This document shows positions 1 to 8,822 of a stretch of DNA of 64,000 nucleotides, piece by piece. The notes under the pieces are model-generated. The model was given only the letters and a program-made list of their open reading frames with translations. It did no database searches and was not told where the DNA came from. The position numbers were made by a program, and so were the translations under genes. This DNA is from Flavobacteriaceae bacterium. Its GTDB lineage: Bacteria; Bacteroidota; Bacteroidia; Flavobacteriales; Flavobacteriaceae. Each line of letters begins with the position of its first letter. Within the stretch, counting starts at the first letter, position 1. The stretch spans positions 2,574,321 to 2,638,320 of the forward strand of contig CP031964.1 in assembly GCA_003443635.1 (NCBI GenBank), given 5' to 3'.

Positions 1-1859
1 TTAAAGGAGAATTTGAAGAACGTTTAAAAAGTGTTATCAAAGAAGTGACAACTAGCGATGGAGACGTAGTATTATTTATTGATGAAATCCATACACTTGT
101 TGGTGCTGGAGGTGGTGAAGGTGCAATGGATGCAGCTAATATTTTAAAACCTGCTTTAGCAAGAGGTGAGCTTAGAGCCATAGGAGCAACAACATTAGAC
201 GAATATCAAAAATATTTTGAAAAAGATAAAGCATTAGAACGTCGTTTTCAAAAAGTAATAGTAGATGAGCCAGATAATGAAAGTGCTATTTCCATTTTAA
301 GAGGCATTAAAGAAAAATACGAAACACATCATAAGGTTCGCATTAAGGATGACGCTATTATTGGAGCAGTAGAACTCTCCAGCAGATATATTACTAATAG
401 GTTTTTACCAGACAAAGCTATCGATTTGATGGATGAAGCTGCATCAAAATTACGAATGGAGATTAACTCAAAACCAGAAGAGCTTGATGTTTTAGATAGA
501 AAAGTAATGCAATTAGAAATTGAAATTGAAGCTATTAAACGCGAACAAGATGAATTAAAATTAAAATCACTTAAATCTGAACTTGCTAATCTAAAAGAAG
601 AACGCAATACTATTAATGCTAAATGGAAAAATGAAAAAGAAGTTGTAGATAATATTCAAAACACAAAACAAATTATAGAGAATTATAAACTAGAAGCAGA
701 ACGTGCAGAACGTGATGGAGATTATGGTAAAGTAGCAGAATTAAGGTATGGTAAAATAAAAGATGCTCAGGTACAGCTTGAAATATTTCAAAAGCAATTA
801 CAAGAACAACAAAACACTTTAATAAAAGAAGAAGTTACTTATGATGATATTGCCGAAGTTGTTGCAAAATGGACTGGTATTCCAGTTAGTAAGATGGTGC
901 AAAGTGAGCGAGAAAAATTATTAAAACTGGAAAACGAATTACATAAGCGTGTTATAGGGCAAGAAGAAGCTATTATTGCTGTAAGTGATGCAGTAAGACG
1001 TAGTCGAGCTGGATTACAAAATCCGGGTAAGCCTATCGGTTCGTTTTTATTTCTTGGAACTACTGGTATTGGAAAAACAGAACTAGCTAAGGCTTTAGCT
1101 AATTATTTGTTTGATGACGAAAATGCAATGACACGTATTGATATGAGTGAATATCAAGAACGTCATTCTATTAGTCGCTTGGTAGGAGCACCTCCAGGAT
1201 ACGTGGGCTATGATGAAGGTGGTCAATTAACTGAAGCTGTTCGTAGAAAACCTTATTCTGTTGTATTATTAGATGAGATTGAAAAGGCACACCCAGATAC
1301 TTTTAATATTTTATTACAAGTATTAGATGAAGGGAGGCTAACAGATAATAAAGGAAGAATTGCTGATTTTAAAAACACTATTATTATCATGACATCTAAT
1401 ATAGGAAGTCAAATTATTCAGGAACGTTTCGAAACTTTAAAAGATATCGATACTGCTACTGAGTCTGCAAAACTAGATGTATTAGGATTATTAAAACAAT
1501 CTGTGAGGCCAGAATTTTTAAATAGAATTGACGATATCGTAATGTTCAAACCTTTAAGTAGAAAAGATATTATTGACATTGTTGGGTTACAATTAAAAAA
1601 TGTTACAAAAATGATTGCCAAACAAGGCATTACATTTGACGCTACAGAACAAGCTATTGCTTATTTAGCAGATAAAGGTTATGAGCCTGAATATGGTGCA
1701 AGACCTGTAAAACGTGTTATTCAAAAACAAGTTTTAAATGCATTAAGCAAAGAAATGTTAGCTGGAAAAATAACAACAGACAGCATTATTCTCTTAGATG
1801 CATTCGATGATAAATTAGTTTTTAGAAATCAAAATGATTTGGTTGCAGAAGAGTTTTAA
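1..1859 (+). CDS. clpB: ATP-dependent disaggregase ClpB, C-terminal part (5' end outside window)
   Basis: This is the C-terminal 619 or so residues of the Hsp100 disaggregase ClpB, which threads aggregated proteins through a hexameric pore together with DnaK. The frame is open from base 3, so the gene starts left of the window; the GTG at 45 is internal. Visible in order are the Walker B of the first AAA+ domain (LFIDEIH, about bases 69-95), its arginine-finger region (ERRFQ), the coiled-coil M domain (about 510-830, with [10 protein letters not shown]), and the second AAA+ domain with Walker A GTTGIGKT near 1056-1080, the pore loop GYVGY and Walker [12 protein letters not shown]. The M domain separates ClpB from ClpA and ClpC. 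No terminator is obvious downstream. Identification is secure. Confidence 0.97.
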   Translation, partial: KGEFEERLKSVIKEVTTSDGDVVLFIDEIHTLVGAGGGEGAMDAANILKPALARGELRAIGATTLDEYQKYFEKDKALERRFQKVIVDEPDNESAISILRGIKEKYETHHKVRIKDDAIIGAVELSSRYITNRFLPDKAIDLMDEAASKLRMEINSKPEELDVLDRKVMQLEIEIEAIKREQDELKLKSLKSELANLKEERNTINAKWKNEKEVVDNIQNTKQIIENYKLEAERAERDGDYGKVAELRYGKIKDAQVQLEIFQKQLQEQQNTLIKEEVTYDDIAEVVAKWTGIPVSKMVQSEREKLLKLENELHKRVIGQEEAIIAVSDAVRRSRAGLQNPGKPIGSFLFLGTTGIGKTELAKALANYLFDDENAMTRIDMSEYQERHSISRLVGAPPGYVGYDEGGQLTEAVRRKPYSVVLLDEIEKAHPDTFNILLQVLDEGRLTDNKGRIADFKNTIIIMTSNIGSQIIQERFETLKDIDTATESAKLDVLGLLKQSVRPEFLNRIDDIVMFKPLSRKDIIDIVGLQLKNVTKMIAKQGITFDATEQAIAYLADKGYEPEYGARPVKRVIQKQVLNALSKEMLAGKITTDSIILLDAFDDKLVFRNQNDLVAEEF

Positions 1860-2019
1860 AAATAAAAACAACAAGAAAAGTATTTTTTAGCACTCATATA
1901 GTTAATTGGTTAGTTGAAAAATAGCATGAATCTTGCTTTAGATAAATGCTGTTTTTTTTATAGATTTCTATTTTGTTATTTATATCATTCATAATAATAG
2001 AAGGATAAATAAAGTAAAA

Positions 2020-2035
2020 TATACCAATTAGTATA
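2020..2035. promoter_or_regulatory. Putative TetR operator upstream of tetR (O1)
   Basis: TATACCAATTAGTATA is a 16-bp palindrome with one broken pair. It shares 15 of 16 bases with the perfect palindrome in front of the next gene (2670-2685). It lies where the -33 region and spacer of the tetR promoter (-7 box at 2043-2050) would be, so a bound repressor would block RNA polymerase. Autoregulation is inferred from position and symmetry. Confidence 0.7.
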
Positions 2036-2042
2036 TTTTATA

Positions 2043-2050
2043 TATATTTG
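2043..2050 (+). promoter_or_regulatory. Bacteroidota -7 box of tetR
   Basis: TATATTTG matches the TAnnTTTG consensus used by the Bacteroidota primary sigma factor. It ends 5 nt before the ATG at 2056, so transcription would begin at or next to the start codon. The -33 region is covered by operator O1. Confidence 0.65.
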
Positions 2051-2055
2051 TATTT

Positions 2056-2652
2056 ATGCAAACAAAAGCAGAACAAACAAAATTATTTATTTTAGAAACT
2101 GTTGCTCCTATTTTTAATCGAAATGGTTATGCAGCAACTAGTATGAGTGATATTACCAAAGCTACAGGTTTAACAAAAGGTGGTATTTATGGGAATTTCC
2201 AAAATAAAGAAACACTTGCAATTTCGGCTTTTAAATTTACAATCAAAAAACTGATGAAGCGCATAGCAAACCATTTAGAGCTTAGCGATTCCCCTATTCA
2301 AAAATTATTTTTGATTTCAGATTTCTACAGAAATTACTATACTTACAGTAAAGAATTAGGGGGTTGCCCTGTTTTAAACATTGGTGTAGATGCAAATAAT
2401 CAAAATACTTTATTGCTTAAAAATGTAAAAATTATAATTGAAAAAATTCAAGATCAGATCGCCTCTATAATAGAAAATGGAATTGAAGCTAGAGAAATTT
2501 CGACTGAAATAAACGCAATGCAATATGCAAAACGTCTAGATACAATGATTCAAGGTGCTATATTTATGACTTATACTATGGATGACGAATTTTATATGAA
2601 AGATACAATGAATCAAATTGATCAAATGATTCATAACGAATTGAAAATTTAA
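2056..2652 (+). CDS. TetR/AcrR family transcriptional regulator
   Basis: A 198-residue TetR-type repressor. Residues about 7-55 form the DNA-binding domain (ETVAPIFNRNGYAATSMSDI, then TGLTKGGIYGNF with the recognition helix). The rest is an all-helical ligand-binding and dimerisation domain; GGCPVLN near residue 103 is seen in one branch of TetR C-terminal domains. The ligand cannot be read from sequence. A near-palindrome overlaps its promoter and a perfect copy precedes the next gene 59 bp downstream, so it probably represses itself and the thioesterase-like gene. The -7 box is 5 nt before the ATG, so the mRNA may be leaderless. The family call is firm; the regulon is inferred. Confidence 0.93.
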   Translation: MQTKAEQTKLFILETVAPIFNRNGYAATSMSDITKATGLTKGGIYGNFQNKETLAISAFKFTIKKLMKRIANHLELSDSPIQKLFLISDFYRNYYTYSKELGGCPVLNIGVDANNQNTLLLKNVKIIIEKIQDQIASIIENGIEAREISTEINAMQYAKRLDTMIQGAIFMTYTMDDEFYMKDTMNQIDQMIHNELKI

Positions 2653-2666
2653 AAAAATTTAATTAG

Positions 2667-2688
2667 TTATATACCAATTGGTATATAA
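2667..2688. promoter_or_regulatory. Putative TetR operator between tetR and the thioesterase gene (O2)
   Basis: A perfect 22-bp inverted repeat (half-site TTATATACCAA, centre between 2677 and 2678). Its core TATACCAATTGGTATA differs from the copy upstream of tetR by one base. It sits 14 nt after the tetR stop codon and 23 nt before the next start, the place expected for an operator controlling the second gene. No TAnnTTTG box is visible between it and that gene; TATATAAA at 2694-2701 is only a weak candidate. Confidence 0.72.
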
Positions 2689-2711
2689 AAGCATATATAA
2701 ATAATTAAAAA

Positions 2712-3194
2712 ATGAAGAAAGTTGTTAATAGTAAAACCAAAATCAGATTTCAGCATTGTGATCCTTTTAACCATTTAAATAATGGAAATTATATTGATTA
2801 TTTTATGAATCATCGTGAAGATCAATTATTAGAGCATTATAATATTGATATTTATAAAATAGCCAAAAAAACTGGATTGAGTTGGGTTTCTAATAGTAAT
2901 CAAATTGCTTATTTAAAACCTGCCTTTTTAATGGAAACAGTTTTGATAGAATCACAACTCATACATTTTAACGACAGTGAGTTAAAAGTAGAAATGCGTA
3001 TGTTTAATGAAGCCAAAACACAATTAAAAGCAGTTATTTGGTGCGGATTTGTTCATTTTGATTTATTAAAACAATCTAGAGCGAAACATTCTGACGAACT
3101 AAGTAAATTGTTCAAAACTATTATTAATCCAGTAAATGCAATTAGCTTTGAAGAGCGTCTTTTAGAATTTAAAGCTATGAAAATAAAAATTTAG
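2712..3194 (+). CDS. Acyl-CoA thioesterase-like hotdog-fold protein
   Basis: A 160-residue single-domain protein of the 4-hydroxybenzoyl-CoA thioesterase (hotdog) superfamily. The N-terminal FQHCDPFNHLNNGNYIDYF (residues about 13-31) is the family signature, with the acidic residue in the D-P-F-N-H segment in the usual catalytic position. Such enzymes hydrolyse acyl-CoA thioesters in the cytoplasm; the chain specificity here is unknown. It directly follows the TetR gene and is preceded by a perfect palindromic operator, so it is probably the regulator's target and may respond to an acyl or aromatic CoA compound (inference). A second, differently shaped thioesterase lies at 39921-40343. Confidence 0.85.
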   Translation: MKKVVNSKTKIRFQHCDPFNHLNNGNYIDYFMNHREDQLLEHYNIDIYKIAKKTGLSWVSNSNQIAYLKPAFLMETVLIESQLIHFNDSELKVEMRMFNEAKTQLKAVIWCGFVHFDLLKQSRAKHSDELSKLFKTIINPVNAISFEERLLEFKAMKIKI

Positions 3195-3244
3195 ATCTGT
3201 GTAACAAATAACAAACATGCAATACTTATGATTAAAACACAATC

Positions 3245-4111
3245 ATGATGAAAAAAATCTTTTACTTTTTAGCTCTAAGCATCTCTACATTTTTTAGTTC
3301 TCAAGCTCAAGAGTTGGATAAAGCGCTTCTTTGGAAAATCTCAGGAAACGGATTAGAAAAACCTTCTTATTTATATGGAACAATACATATAACTTGTGAT
3401 GCTAGTTTAGATAATAATGTAAAAAAAGCATTAGATGAAACTTCACAATTAGCTTTAGAAATAGATATGGATGATCCTAACATGCAAACTGCAATGTTTG
3501 GAGGTATTAATATGAAAGACGGAAAAACTATTAAAGAAATGGTAAGTGAAGAAGACTATAAATTATTAAATACTTTAGTTACTAAAAACATTGGTGCCTC
3601 AATAGAGGCTTTTAATACTATGAAACCATTTTTTATAACAGCATCTATGTATCCTAAAATGATTGATTGTGCTAATTTTCAATCTTTTGAACAAGCATTA
3701 ATGCAAGTTACAAAGGCACAAGGTGAAGGGATAGTAGGATTAGAAACCATACAAGATCAATTAGATGTTTTTGATGCTATTCCTTATGAAGAGCAAGTAA
3801 AAGATTTATTAAGGTCTGCTAAAGATGATTTAGCTAATGACAAAAAGCTTCTTAAAGAAATGCTTGCTTTATATGCTGATAAAGATATTGTTGGATTAGA
3901 AAGATTAATGAATAGTGATCAAGAAACCAGTACAGCAAAATACAAAGATATTATGTTAGATAATCGTAACAAGAACTGGATATCTAAAATTGAAAGTTTA
4001 TCCAAAAAACAGCCTACATTTTTTGGTGTTGGTGCTGGTCATTTACCAGGTAAAAATGGAGTAATTACACTTTTAAGAGATAAGGGCTATACTGTAACTG
4101 CAGTTAAATAA
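3245..4111 (+). CDS. TraB/GumN family secreted protein
   Basis: A 288-residue protein with an N-terminal signal peptide (MMKKIFYFLALSISTFFSSQAQ, cleavage near SQAQ-E). It carries the TraB/PrgY/GumN signature: the YGTIH block near residue 44 and the C-terminal GVGAGHLPGKNGV segment near residue 266, with conserved His and Glu residues that suggest a metal-dependent hydrolase. Family members occur as erythromycin esterase-like or Tiki-type proteases, but the bacterial periplasmic ones are not well characterised. The start could be either of two adjacent ATGs (3245 or 3248). The next gene is also exported, but a separate promoter lies between them. Confidence 0.85.
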   Translation: MMKKIFYFLALSISTFFSSQAQELDKALLWKISGNGLEKPSYLYGTIHITCDASLDNNVKKALDETSQLALEIDMDDPNMQTAMFGGINMKDGKTIKEMVSEEDYKLLNTLVTKNIGASIEAFNTMKPFFITASMYPKMIDCANFQSFEQALMQVTKAQGEGIVGLETIQDQLDVFDAIPYEEQVKDLLRSAKDDLANDKKLLKEMLALYADKDIVGLERLMNSDQETSTAKYKDIMLDNRNKNWISKIESLSKKQPTFFGVGAGHLPGKNGVITLLRDKGYTVTAVK

Positions 4112-4146
4112 ATCGTTTAATATTTTATTTAATTAACAATACGATT

Positions 4147-4154
4147 TATATTTG
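4147..4154 (+). promoter_or_regulatory. Bacteroidota -7 box before the histidine phosphatase gene
   Basis: TATATTTG matches TAnnTTTG and lies 22 nt before the ATG at 4177. No clear TTG is seen at the -33 distance. Confidence 0.55.
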
Positions 4155-4176
4155 AGTACACAAAAAACAAACTCCC

Positions 4177-4689
4177 ATGAGGCATCTATTTATATTCACT
4201 TTAATTGTATTATTAGCAACACCAGCTTTCTCTCAACAAAAAGAAAATACTGAAACAAGTACATTTTATTTCATCCGTCATGCTGAAAAAGATAGAAGTG
4301 ATGCCAAAAACAGAAACCCTAATCTTATTGAAAAAGGCTTATTGCGTGCAGCAAAATGGAGTAAAGTTTTAGAAAATGTAAAATTCGACAACGTATATTC
4401 TACAAATTACAACCGTACAAAACAAACTGCCCTCCCAACAGCAGAAAAAAATAATTTAGAGATTACTTTATACGACCCTAGAAATATAGATGGATCAGCT
4501 TTTATTAAAAACAATAAAGGAAAAACTGTTTTAGTTGTTGGACATAGTAATACTACTCCAGCCTTTGTAAATGCTGTTATTGGTAGTAAAAAATATAAAA
4601 ATATTGATGATAGTAACAATGCTAATCTTTATATAGTTACTATTTTTCCAAATGGCAACTTATCAGATACTATGTTAGTGATTGATTAG
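4177..4689 (+). CDS. Exported histidine phosphatase superfamily protein
   Basis: A 170-residue protein with a signal peptide (residues 1-20, ending SFSQQ). Mature residues show the phosphoglycerate-mutase/SixA fold: FIRHAEK near residue 33 holds the catalytic phospho-accepting histidine and arginine, STNYNRTKQTA the second arginine region, and VVGHSNTTP near residue 121 the second histidine. It lacks a mutase insertion and is short, so it is more likely a phosphatase than a glycolytic mutase. The leader implies a periplasmic location. The substrate is unknown. It is transcribed from its own promoter and converges on the reverse barrel/lipoprotein pair, 12 bp away. Confidence 0.88.
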   Translation: MRHLFIFTLIVLLATPAFSQQKENTETSTFYFIRHAEKDRSDAKNRNPNLIEKGLLRAAKWSKVLENVKFDNVYSTNYNRTKQTALPTAEKNNLEITLYDPRNIDGSAFIKNNKGKTVLVVGHSNTTPAFVNAVIGSKKYKNIDDSNNANLYIVTIFPNGNLSDTMLVID

Positions 4690-4701
4690 TATTATAATAT
4701 C

Positions 4702-5340
4702 TTACTGAGAACCAAACACCTTAAATCTTAAACCTAAAGAAGGATAAATAGATTGCGCATTATCAAAAAAAGATTGATCTTGAGAAGCAGATTCTATTCT
4801 AAAAAAATCAAAGTAATTAATGATCGATATATTTAATTCTAAACGATGATAAATTTCATAATTAAATTGGACTTTAACTCCAAAAAAAAGACCATCATCT
4901 CTTGGTTTATCATTAGTAAAATTCAAATTATGCCGTAACTTTATATATCCAGTGTGCAAAGATGGTGTGATATCAATTTTTCTATGAATTGTTAATGGGT
5001 AACCTAAACCAAATGAAACTCTATTAAAGTTAGAAGAACGTATATTTCCTATTAATTCTGGTCTTTCAACATTTCCAGAAGAAATACTGAAATCCAAATA
5101 AGCTCTCATATTATAAAAAAATGTTGTAGCTACACCAAAGTTAATACCTCCATCTAAATCATAAGTTGCATTAATAAAATTATCTCCGTAAAATATAGGT
5201 TGGACATAATTAACAGAAAAAAAAATCTCAAAACCTGGTTTAATTTCTTCTTTTACATTATTTTCTTGTTGAGTCCAAGCTATTTGAACAAAAAACAATA
5301 ATCCTAATAATGTAAATATAGGTTTAGTATTCAAATACAT
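4702..5340 (-). CDS. Outer-membrane beta-barrel-like protein
   Basis: A 212-residue protein with a signal peptide (TLLGLLFFVQIAWTQQ). After it the chain alternates polar and hydrophobic residues in short strands rich in aromatic residues (for example VSFGLGYPLTI, LFFGVKVQFNYEI, YPSLGLRFKVF) and ends in an aromatic-containing strand, as in small outer-membrane barrels. No specific family was recognised. It overlaps the upstream lipoprotein gene by 17 bp in another frame, so the two are surely co-transcribed and may work together at the outer membrane. Function unknown. Confidence 0.75.
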   Translation of the reverse strand: MYLNTKPIFTLLGLLFFVQIAWTQQENNVKEEIKPGFEIFFSVNYVQPIFYGDNFINATYDLDGGINFGVATTFFYNMRAYLDFSISSGNVERPELIGNIRSSNFNRVSFGLGYPLTIHRKIDITPSLHTGYIKLRHNLNFTNDKPRDDGLFFGVKVQFNYEIYHRLELNISIINYFDFFRIESASQDQSFFDNAQSIYPSLGLRFKVFGSQ

Positions 5341-6070
5341 AGTTTACTACGTCTTGATTAATTGGGATTTGAATAACTCCAGAGTCTATTAAGTTATCGC
5401 TATCGTCTGATAGTGTATATGAAAATGTAGCTATCGTATTCTGAAGCGTTTCATTTACCATTGAGAGAGATAAATCTTCAGGGAATAAATTCTTTTGAAT
5501 TATGTTAGATACATTATCAGAGCCATCTATAAGATTAAATATTTGATTCCTTCTATCTGTTTCTAATGAAAAACGAAGAATATTTTGAGAGCCCGAAGTA
5601 TTATTAATATCAAAGTTTAACAATGCAACTCTTCTTAATATAACATCAGGTAAATCAATTGTATTTGATTCAGGGTCATCATCTATTTCAAAAATAACAG
5701 CTCCAAAATTCTCATTTACCGAATTTACAAATGTATTATCATCTGTCACTCCATTAATAATAATCGCTAAACTTCCATTATTTCTATCTGGTGCTAAAGA
5801 AATCAATCTAAGCTCGCCATCAGTATCAGTATTGCCAAAACCTAACACACCATTAAAATTTGGCAAAAAAAGTGGTAACACAAATAATACATCAAAAACC
5901 CCTATTTCTCTACCATTTGCAAATACAACAACATTAACATTAGGTATGGCTACATTGTTTATGTCAACAACATTAATATCAAAACCTAAACGTCTATTAT
6001 TTTCAACATCTTCACATGTAAAAAGTAATATACATACAATAAAGAAAATTATTGGCTTAAAGTTCTTCAT
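5324..6070 (-). CDS. Putative surface lipoprotein with a carboxypeptidase-regulatory-like domain
   Basis: A 248-residue protein beginning with a lipoprotein signal whose lipobox cysteine is residue 19 (ILLFTC). The residues right after it, EDVE, are acidic and resemble the Bacteroidota lipoprotein export signal that sends lipoproteins to the cell surface. Residues about 29-125 look like a carboxypeptidase-regulatory-like or Ig-like beta sandwich (DINVVDINNVAIPNVNVVV, then NTDTDGELRL). The C-terminal half has no recognised domain. Its last 17 bp overlap the barrel gene downstream. A barrel plus anchored surface partner is plausible; the family is unassigned. Confidence 0.75.
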   Translation of the reverse strand: MKNFKPIIFFIVCILLFTCEDVENNRRLGFDINVVDINNVAIPNVNVVVFANGREIGVFDVLFVLPLFLPNFNGVLGFGNTDTDGELRLISLAPDRNNGSLAIIINGVTDDNTFVNSVNENFGAVIFEIDDDPESNTIDLPDVILRRVALLNFDINNTSGSQNILRFSLETDRRNQIFNLIDGSDNVSNIIQKNLFPEDLSLSMVNETLQNTIATFSYTLSDDSDNLIDSGVIQIPINQDVVNYVFEY

Positions 6071-6159
6071 ATTTTTAAGATATGAAAAAAATAATTTGGT
6101 TGCGTTTTTAAATGTTAATTTAAGATAAATTAAGTAAAGTTAAAATTATAAAAAAGTTT

Positions 6160-6903
6160 TTAATAAAGCTTTACAGAAACGTTTTCTAATTCAATTTTAG
6201 AAAGTAACTTCATTTCATTTTCTTCATACATTTTATCTAGATCTAAAACAGAAACAGATTCGTCATTTGGCTTATAATTATTATAATCTACAACTCGAAT
6301 ACCTTCTACAATACGTTCATTATATGCTTCTCTAAAACGTAAGCCTAAACCATCGTCTTCATTATAAGAATATGCTATATAATCTGTTTTATAAGTTTTG
6401 GTATTAACCCAATATACAAATACATCTTCAAAATCTTCTCCTCCTCCATCTTGATCAAAAGTCACTTTAATTTTATGGTATTTATTTCCTTTTATGCTTA
6501 TTTCTCCTATATAATCTTTATTTACTGCAGCGTCATTTAACCCAAAAGGTAATACCGAAAAATAGTGCACAGAATTTACCGAAGCAGTATAGCGTGGTAC
6601 CATACTATCTGGAACAGCCACTACGGTATTATTGATTAATCTTTTATAACCTTCGTTAGATACTGCATCAACAATAGTATTAACTGAATCTTTTCTTATA
6701 CGTTGTAGTTCAAACTTACCATTATTACGAATAGATTTATAATGTACTTTTCTGAAGTCAAAATCCATATCAAAATGATTAAACTTATTTCCTCCAGCAA
6801 TAAGTATAGCTTTGTCAATAATATTTTGTGCAGTAGGTTCTACTTCATTTTTACAAGAGATTACAAGTAATGATATCGTTAGTAATAAAATAAGCTTTTT
6901 CAT
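6160..6903 (-). CDS. DUF6503 family lipoprotein
   Basis: A 247-residue lipoprotein with signal peptide MKKLILLLTISLLVISC and lipidated cysteine at residue 17. The start at 6903 gives a typical MKKL leader; an in-frame ATG nine bases upstream (6912) would add MTL. The mature chain (IDKAILIAGGNKFNHFDMDF, then IRKDSVNTIVDAVSNEG) matches what I recall of DUF6503, a Bacteroidota family of unknown function that binds no obvious cofactor. It is divergent from smpB, which has its own promoter. No enzyme motif seen. Confidence 0.8.
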   Translation of the reverse strand: MKKLILLLTISLLVISCKNEVEPTAQNIIDKAILIAGGNKFNHFDMDFDFRKVHYKSIRNNGKFELQRIRKDSVNTIVDAVSNEGYKRLINNTVVAVPDSMVPRYTASVNSVHYFSVLPFGLNDAAVNKDYIGEISIKGNKYHKIKVTFDQDGGGEDFEDVFVYWVNTKTYKTDYIAYSYNEDDGLGLRFREAYNERIVEGIRVVDYNNYKPNDESVSVLDLDKMYEENEMKLLSKIELENVSVKLY

Positions 6904-6971
6904 TAGGGTCATTTTAAATTATGCCACGAAATTAATCAATTTTAAAGTTAAATAGAGTTAATAAAATTATG

Positions 6972-6979
6972 TAGTTTTG
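6972..6979 (+). promoter_or_regulatory. Bacteroidota -7 box of smpB
   Basis: TAGTTTTG fits TAnnTTTG and ends 6 nt before the ATG at 6986. It contains the in-frame TTG at 6977, which is therefore unlikely to be a start codon. Confidence 0.6.
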
Positions 6980-6985
6980 GCTTCA

Positions 6986-7444
6986 ATGCAAAAAAATGTT
7001 AACATACAAAACAAGAAAGCTCGTTTTGAGTATGAGTTATTAGATAATTACACTGCAGGTATTGTATTGTCTGGTACTGAAATTAAATCTATTAGACAAA
7101 GTAAAGCATCTATTACAGAGAGTTTTTGCGAGTTTAACGAGCAAGGAGAGCTTTTTGTAGTTAATATGTCCATTGAAGAGTACATTTATGGTACACATTA
7201 TAATCATTTACCTAAAGCAACTCGAAAATTACTTCTTAATAAAAAAGAGCTTCGTAAATTAGAAAAAGAAGTAAAAAACACTGGGCTAACCATAGTACCT
7301 TTAAAATTATTTATCAATGACAAAGGATTTGCTAAACTTAATATTGCTTTAGCAAAAGGTAAAAAACTTTATGACAAGCGTGAATCTCTAAAAGATAAAG
7401 ATAACAAGCGCAACTTAGATAGGATTAAGAAAAGTTTCAAATAG
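6986..7444 (+). CDS. smpB: SsrA-binding protein SmpB
   Basis: A 152-residue protein that binds tmRNA and delivers it to stalled ribosomes for trans-translation. Seen are the N-terminal [20 protein letters not shown] block, the GTEIKSIR motif, the YIYGTHYNH segment and the basic C-terminal tail ([14 protein letters not shown]) that enters the mRNA channel. The ATG at 6986 is preferred over the in-frame TTG at 6977, because the TTG lies inside the -7 promoter box and the ATG gives the usual family length. tmRNA itself is not in this window. Confidence 0.96.
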   Translation: MQKNVNIQNKKARFEYELLDNYTAGIVLSGTEIKSIRQSKASITESFCEFNEQGELFVVNMSIEEYIYGTHYNHLPKATRKLLLNKKELRKLEKEVKNTGLTIVPLKLFINDKGFAKLNIALAKGKKLYDKRESLKDKDNKRNLDRIKKSFK

Positions 7445-7489
7445 TTTAATCTTAGAATTACTATATTTACTTTTATAACTACATTAAAA

Positions 7490-8017
7490 ATGAAACAATT
7501 AGCTCTTTTAATATTATTTTTATTTACTTCAACTAACATAATAAATGCTCAAAATACTTCAAAATATCTCAATAAAGTAAAAACGTTAGATTCTACAATT
7601 GAAACTTTATATGGTGTCATCTCTGGTGAAAAAGGAGAAGCTCGTAATTGGGAATTATTTAATTATCTATTTCATCCAGATGCTAAATTAATTCCATCAG
7701 GTAAAAACAGAAACGGGAATTATACAGCACGCTATATGTCTGCAGAAGATTACATAAAAACTTCAGGAGAGTTTTTAGTTAACAATGGCTTTTTTGAAGA
7801 AGAGATTCATCGTGTTACTAATACATTTGGAAACATTACACAAATATTTAGCACTTACGAATCTTATAAAAGCAAAAGTGATACAAAGCCTTTTATGCGT
7901 GGTATTAACAGCATTCAATTATTAAATTCTGGAGATCGTTGGTGGGTTATTAATATTTACTGGACTGCAGAAACATCTGAAAATCCTATCCCTAAAAAAT
8001 ATTTACCGAAACAATAA
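7490..8017 (+). CDS. Exported NTF2-like (SnoaL-type) protein
   Basis: A 175-residue protein with a signal peptide (MKQLALLILFLFTSTNIINAQ). The mature part begins with a helix (TLDSTIETLYGVISGEKGEARNW), then LFNYLFHPDAKLIP, and ends with strands around DRWWVINIYWTAE. This order of helix, short hydrophobic segment and curved sheet is that of NTF2-like/SnoaL proteins, often described as putative ketosteroid-isomerase-like. Function unknown. It follows smpB by 45 bp and ends 5 bp from the convergent pcm gene. Confidence 0.75.
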   Translation: MKQLALLILFLFTSTNIINAQNTSKYLNKVKTLDSTIETLYGVISGEKGEARNWELFNYLFHPDAKLIPSGKNRNGNYTARYMSAEDYIKTSGEFLVNNGFFEEEIHRVTNTFGNITQIFSTYESYKSKSDTKPFMRGINSIQLLNSGDRWWVINIYWTAETSENPIPKKYLPKQ

Positions 8018-8022
8018 GTAAT

Positions 8023-8664
8023 TTAGTTTTTATCTTCAAGTAAAGGTACAAATCTAAATTCCCCTAATTCATGTTTTTCAAATTCTTTAATATCCTTACG
8101 GATAAACAGAGTCATTACTTGAACATCATTACCAACTGGGATTACCAGTCTACCTCCTATTTTTAGTTGGGATAATAATGGTTTAGGTACAAATGGTGCC
8201 CCAGCAGTAACAATAATACCGTCAAAAGGTGCTTCTTCTGGTAACCCTTTATAGCCATCTCCAAAAATAAATTTCTTGGCTGAATATCCTAGTTTAGGTA
8301 AAAATTTGCTTGTTTTTTTAAATAGTTCCTGTTGGCGTTCAATTGAAAATATTTTTGCTCCAAGCTCATATAATACTGCAGTTTGATAACCACTACCCGT
8401 TCCTATTTCTAATATTTTGTCGCCTTTTTTAATTTGAAGTAATTCTGTTTGAAAAGCAACAGTATAAGGTTGAGATATCGTTTGATTTGCTCCAATAGGG
8501 AATGCTTTATCTTGATAAGCATGATCTAAAAACCCTGAATCCATAAATAAATGACGAGGAATTTTCCCTATAGCATTTAACACACTTTCATCAGTTATTC
8601 CTTTTGTTTTTATAACATTTATTAGTTGTTGTCTTAATCCTTTATGCTTAAATGTATCTTTCAA
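8023..8664 (-). CDS. pcm: Protein-L-isoaspartate O-methyltransferase
   Basis: A 213-residue cytoplasmic repair enzyme that methylates isoaspartyl residues in aged proteins with S-adenosylmethionine. Visible are the ISQPYTVAF substrate-loop motif near residue 62, the SAM-binding LEIGTGSGYQTAVLYELG near residue 84, and the PFDGIIVTAGAP strand near residue 147. Length is normal for the family. It is a single reverse gene lying between the NTF2-like gene and the oxidoreductase. Confidence 0.95.
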   Translation of the reverse strand: MKDTFKHKGLRQQLINVIKTKGITDESVLNAIGKIPRHLFMDSGFLDHAYQDKAFPIGANQTISQPYTVAFQTELLQIKKGDKILEIGTGSGYQTAVLYELGAKIFSIERQQELFKKTSKFLPKLGYSAKKFIFGDGYKGLPEEAPFDGIIVTAGAPFVPKPLLSQLKIGGRLVIPVGNDVQVMTLFIRKDIKEFEKHELGEFRFVPLLEDKN

Positions 8665-8797
8665 TTTTACTTCAATTTTTCAGCGCTAAAAATAGTCAAA
8701 CATTTTAAAGCTAAAAATTAATTTATCTATTAATAAAGCTATAAAATAGCATCAATATTTTATTATTAAATTCACATTAATAAACCTTTAAAAAGTT

Positions 8798-8805
8798 TAT
8801 TTTTG
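8798..8805 (+). promoter_or_regulatory. Bacteroidota -7 box before the Gfo/Idh/MocA oxidoreductase
   Basis: TATTTTTG fits TAnnTTTG. Its last G is the first base of an in-frame GTG (8805) that would otherwise look like a start, so the ATG at 8823 is preferred. Confidence 0.58.
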
Positions 8806-8822
8806 TGAAAAATAGAAAAACG

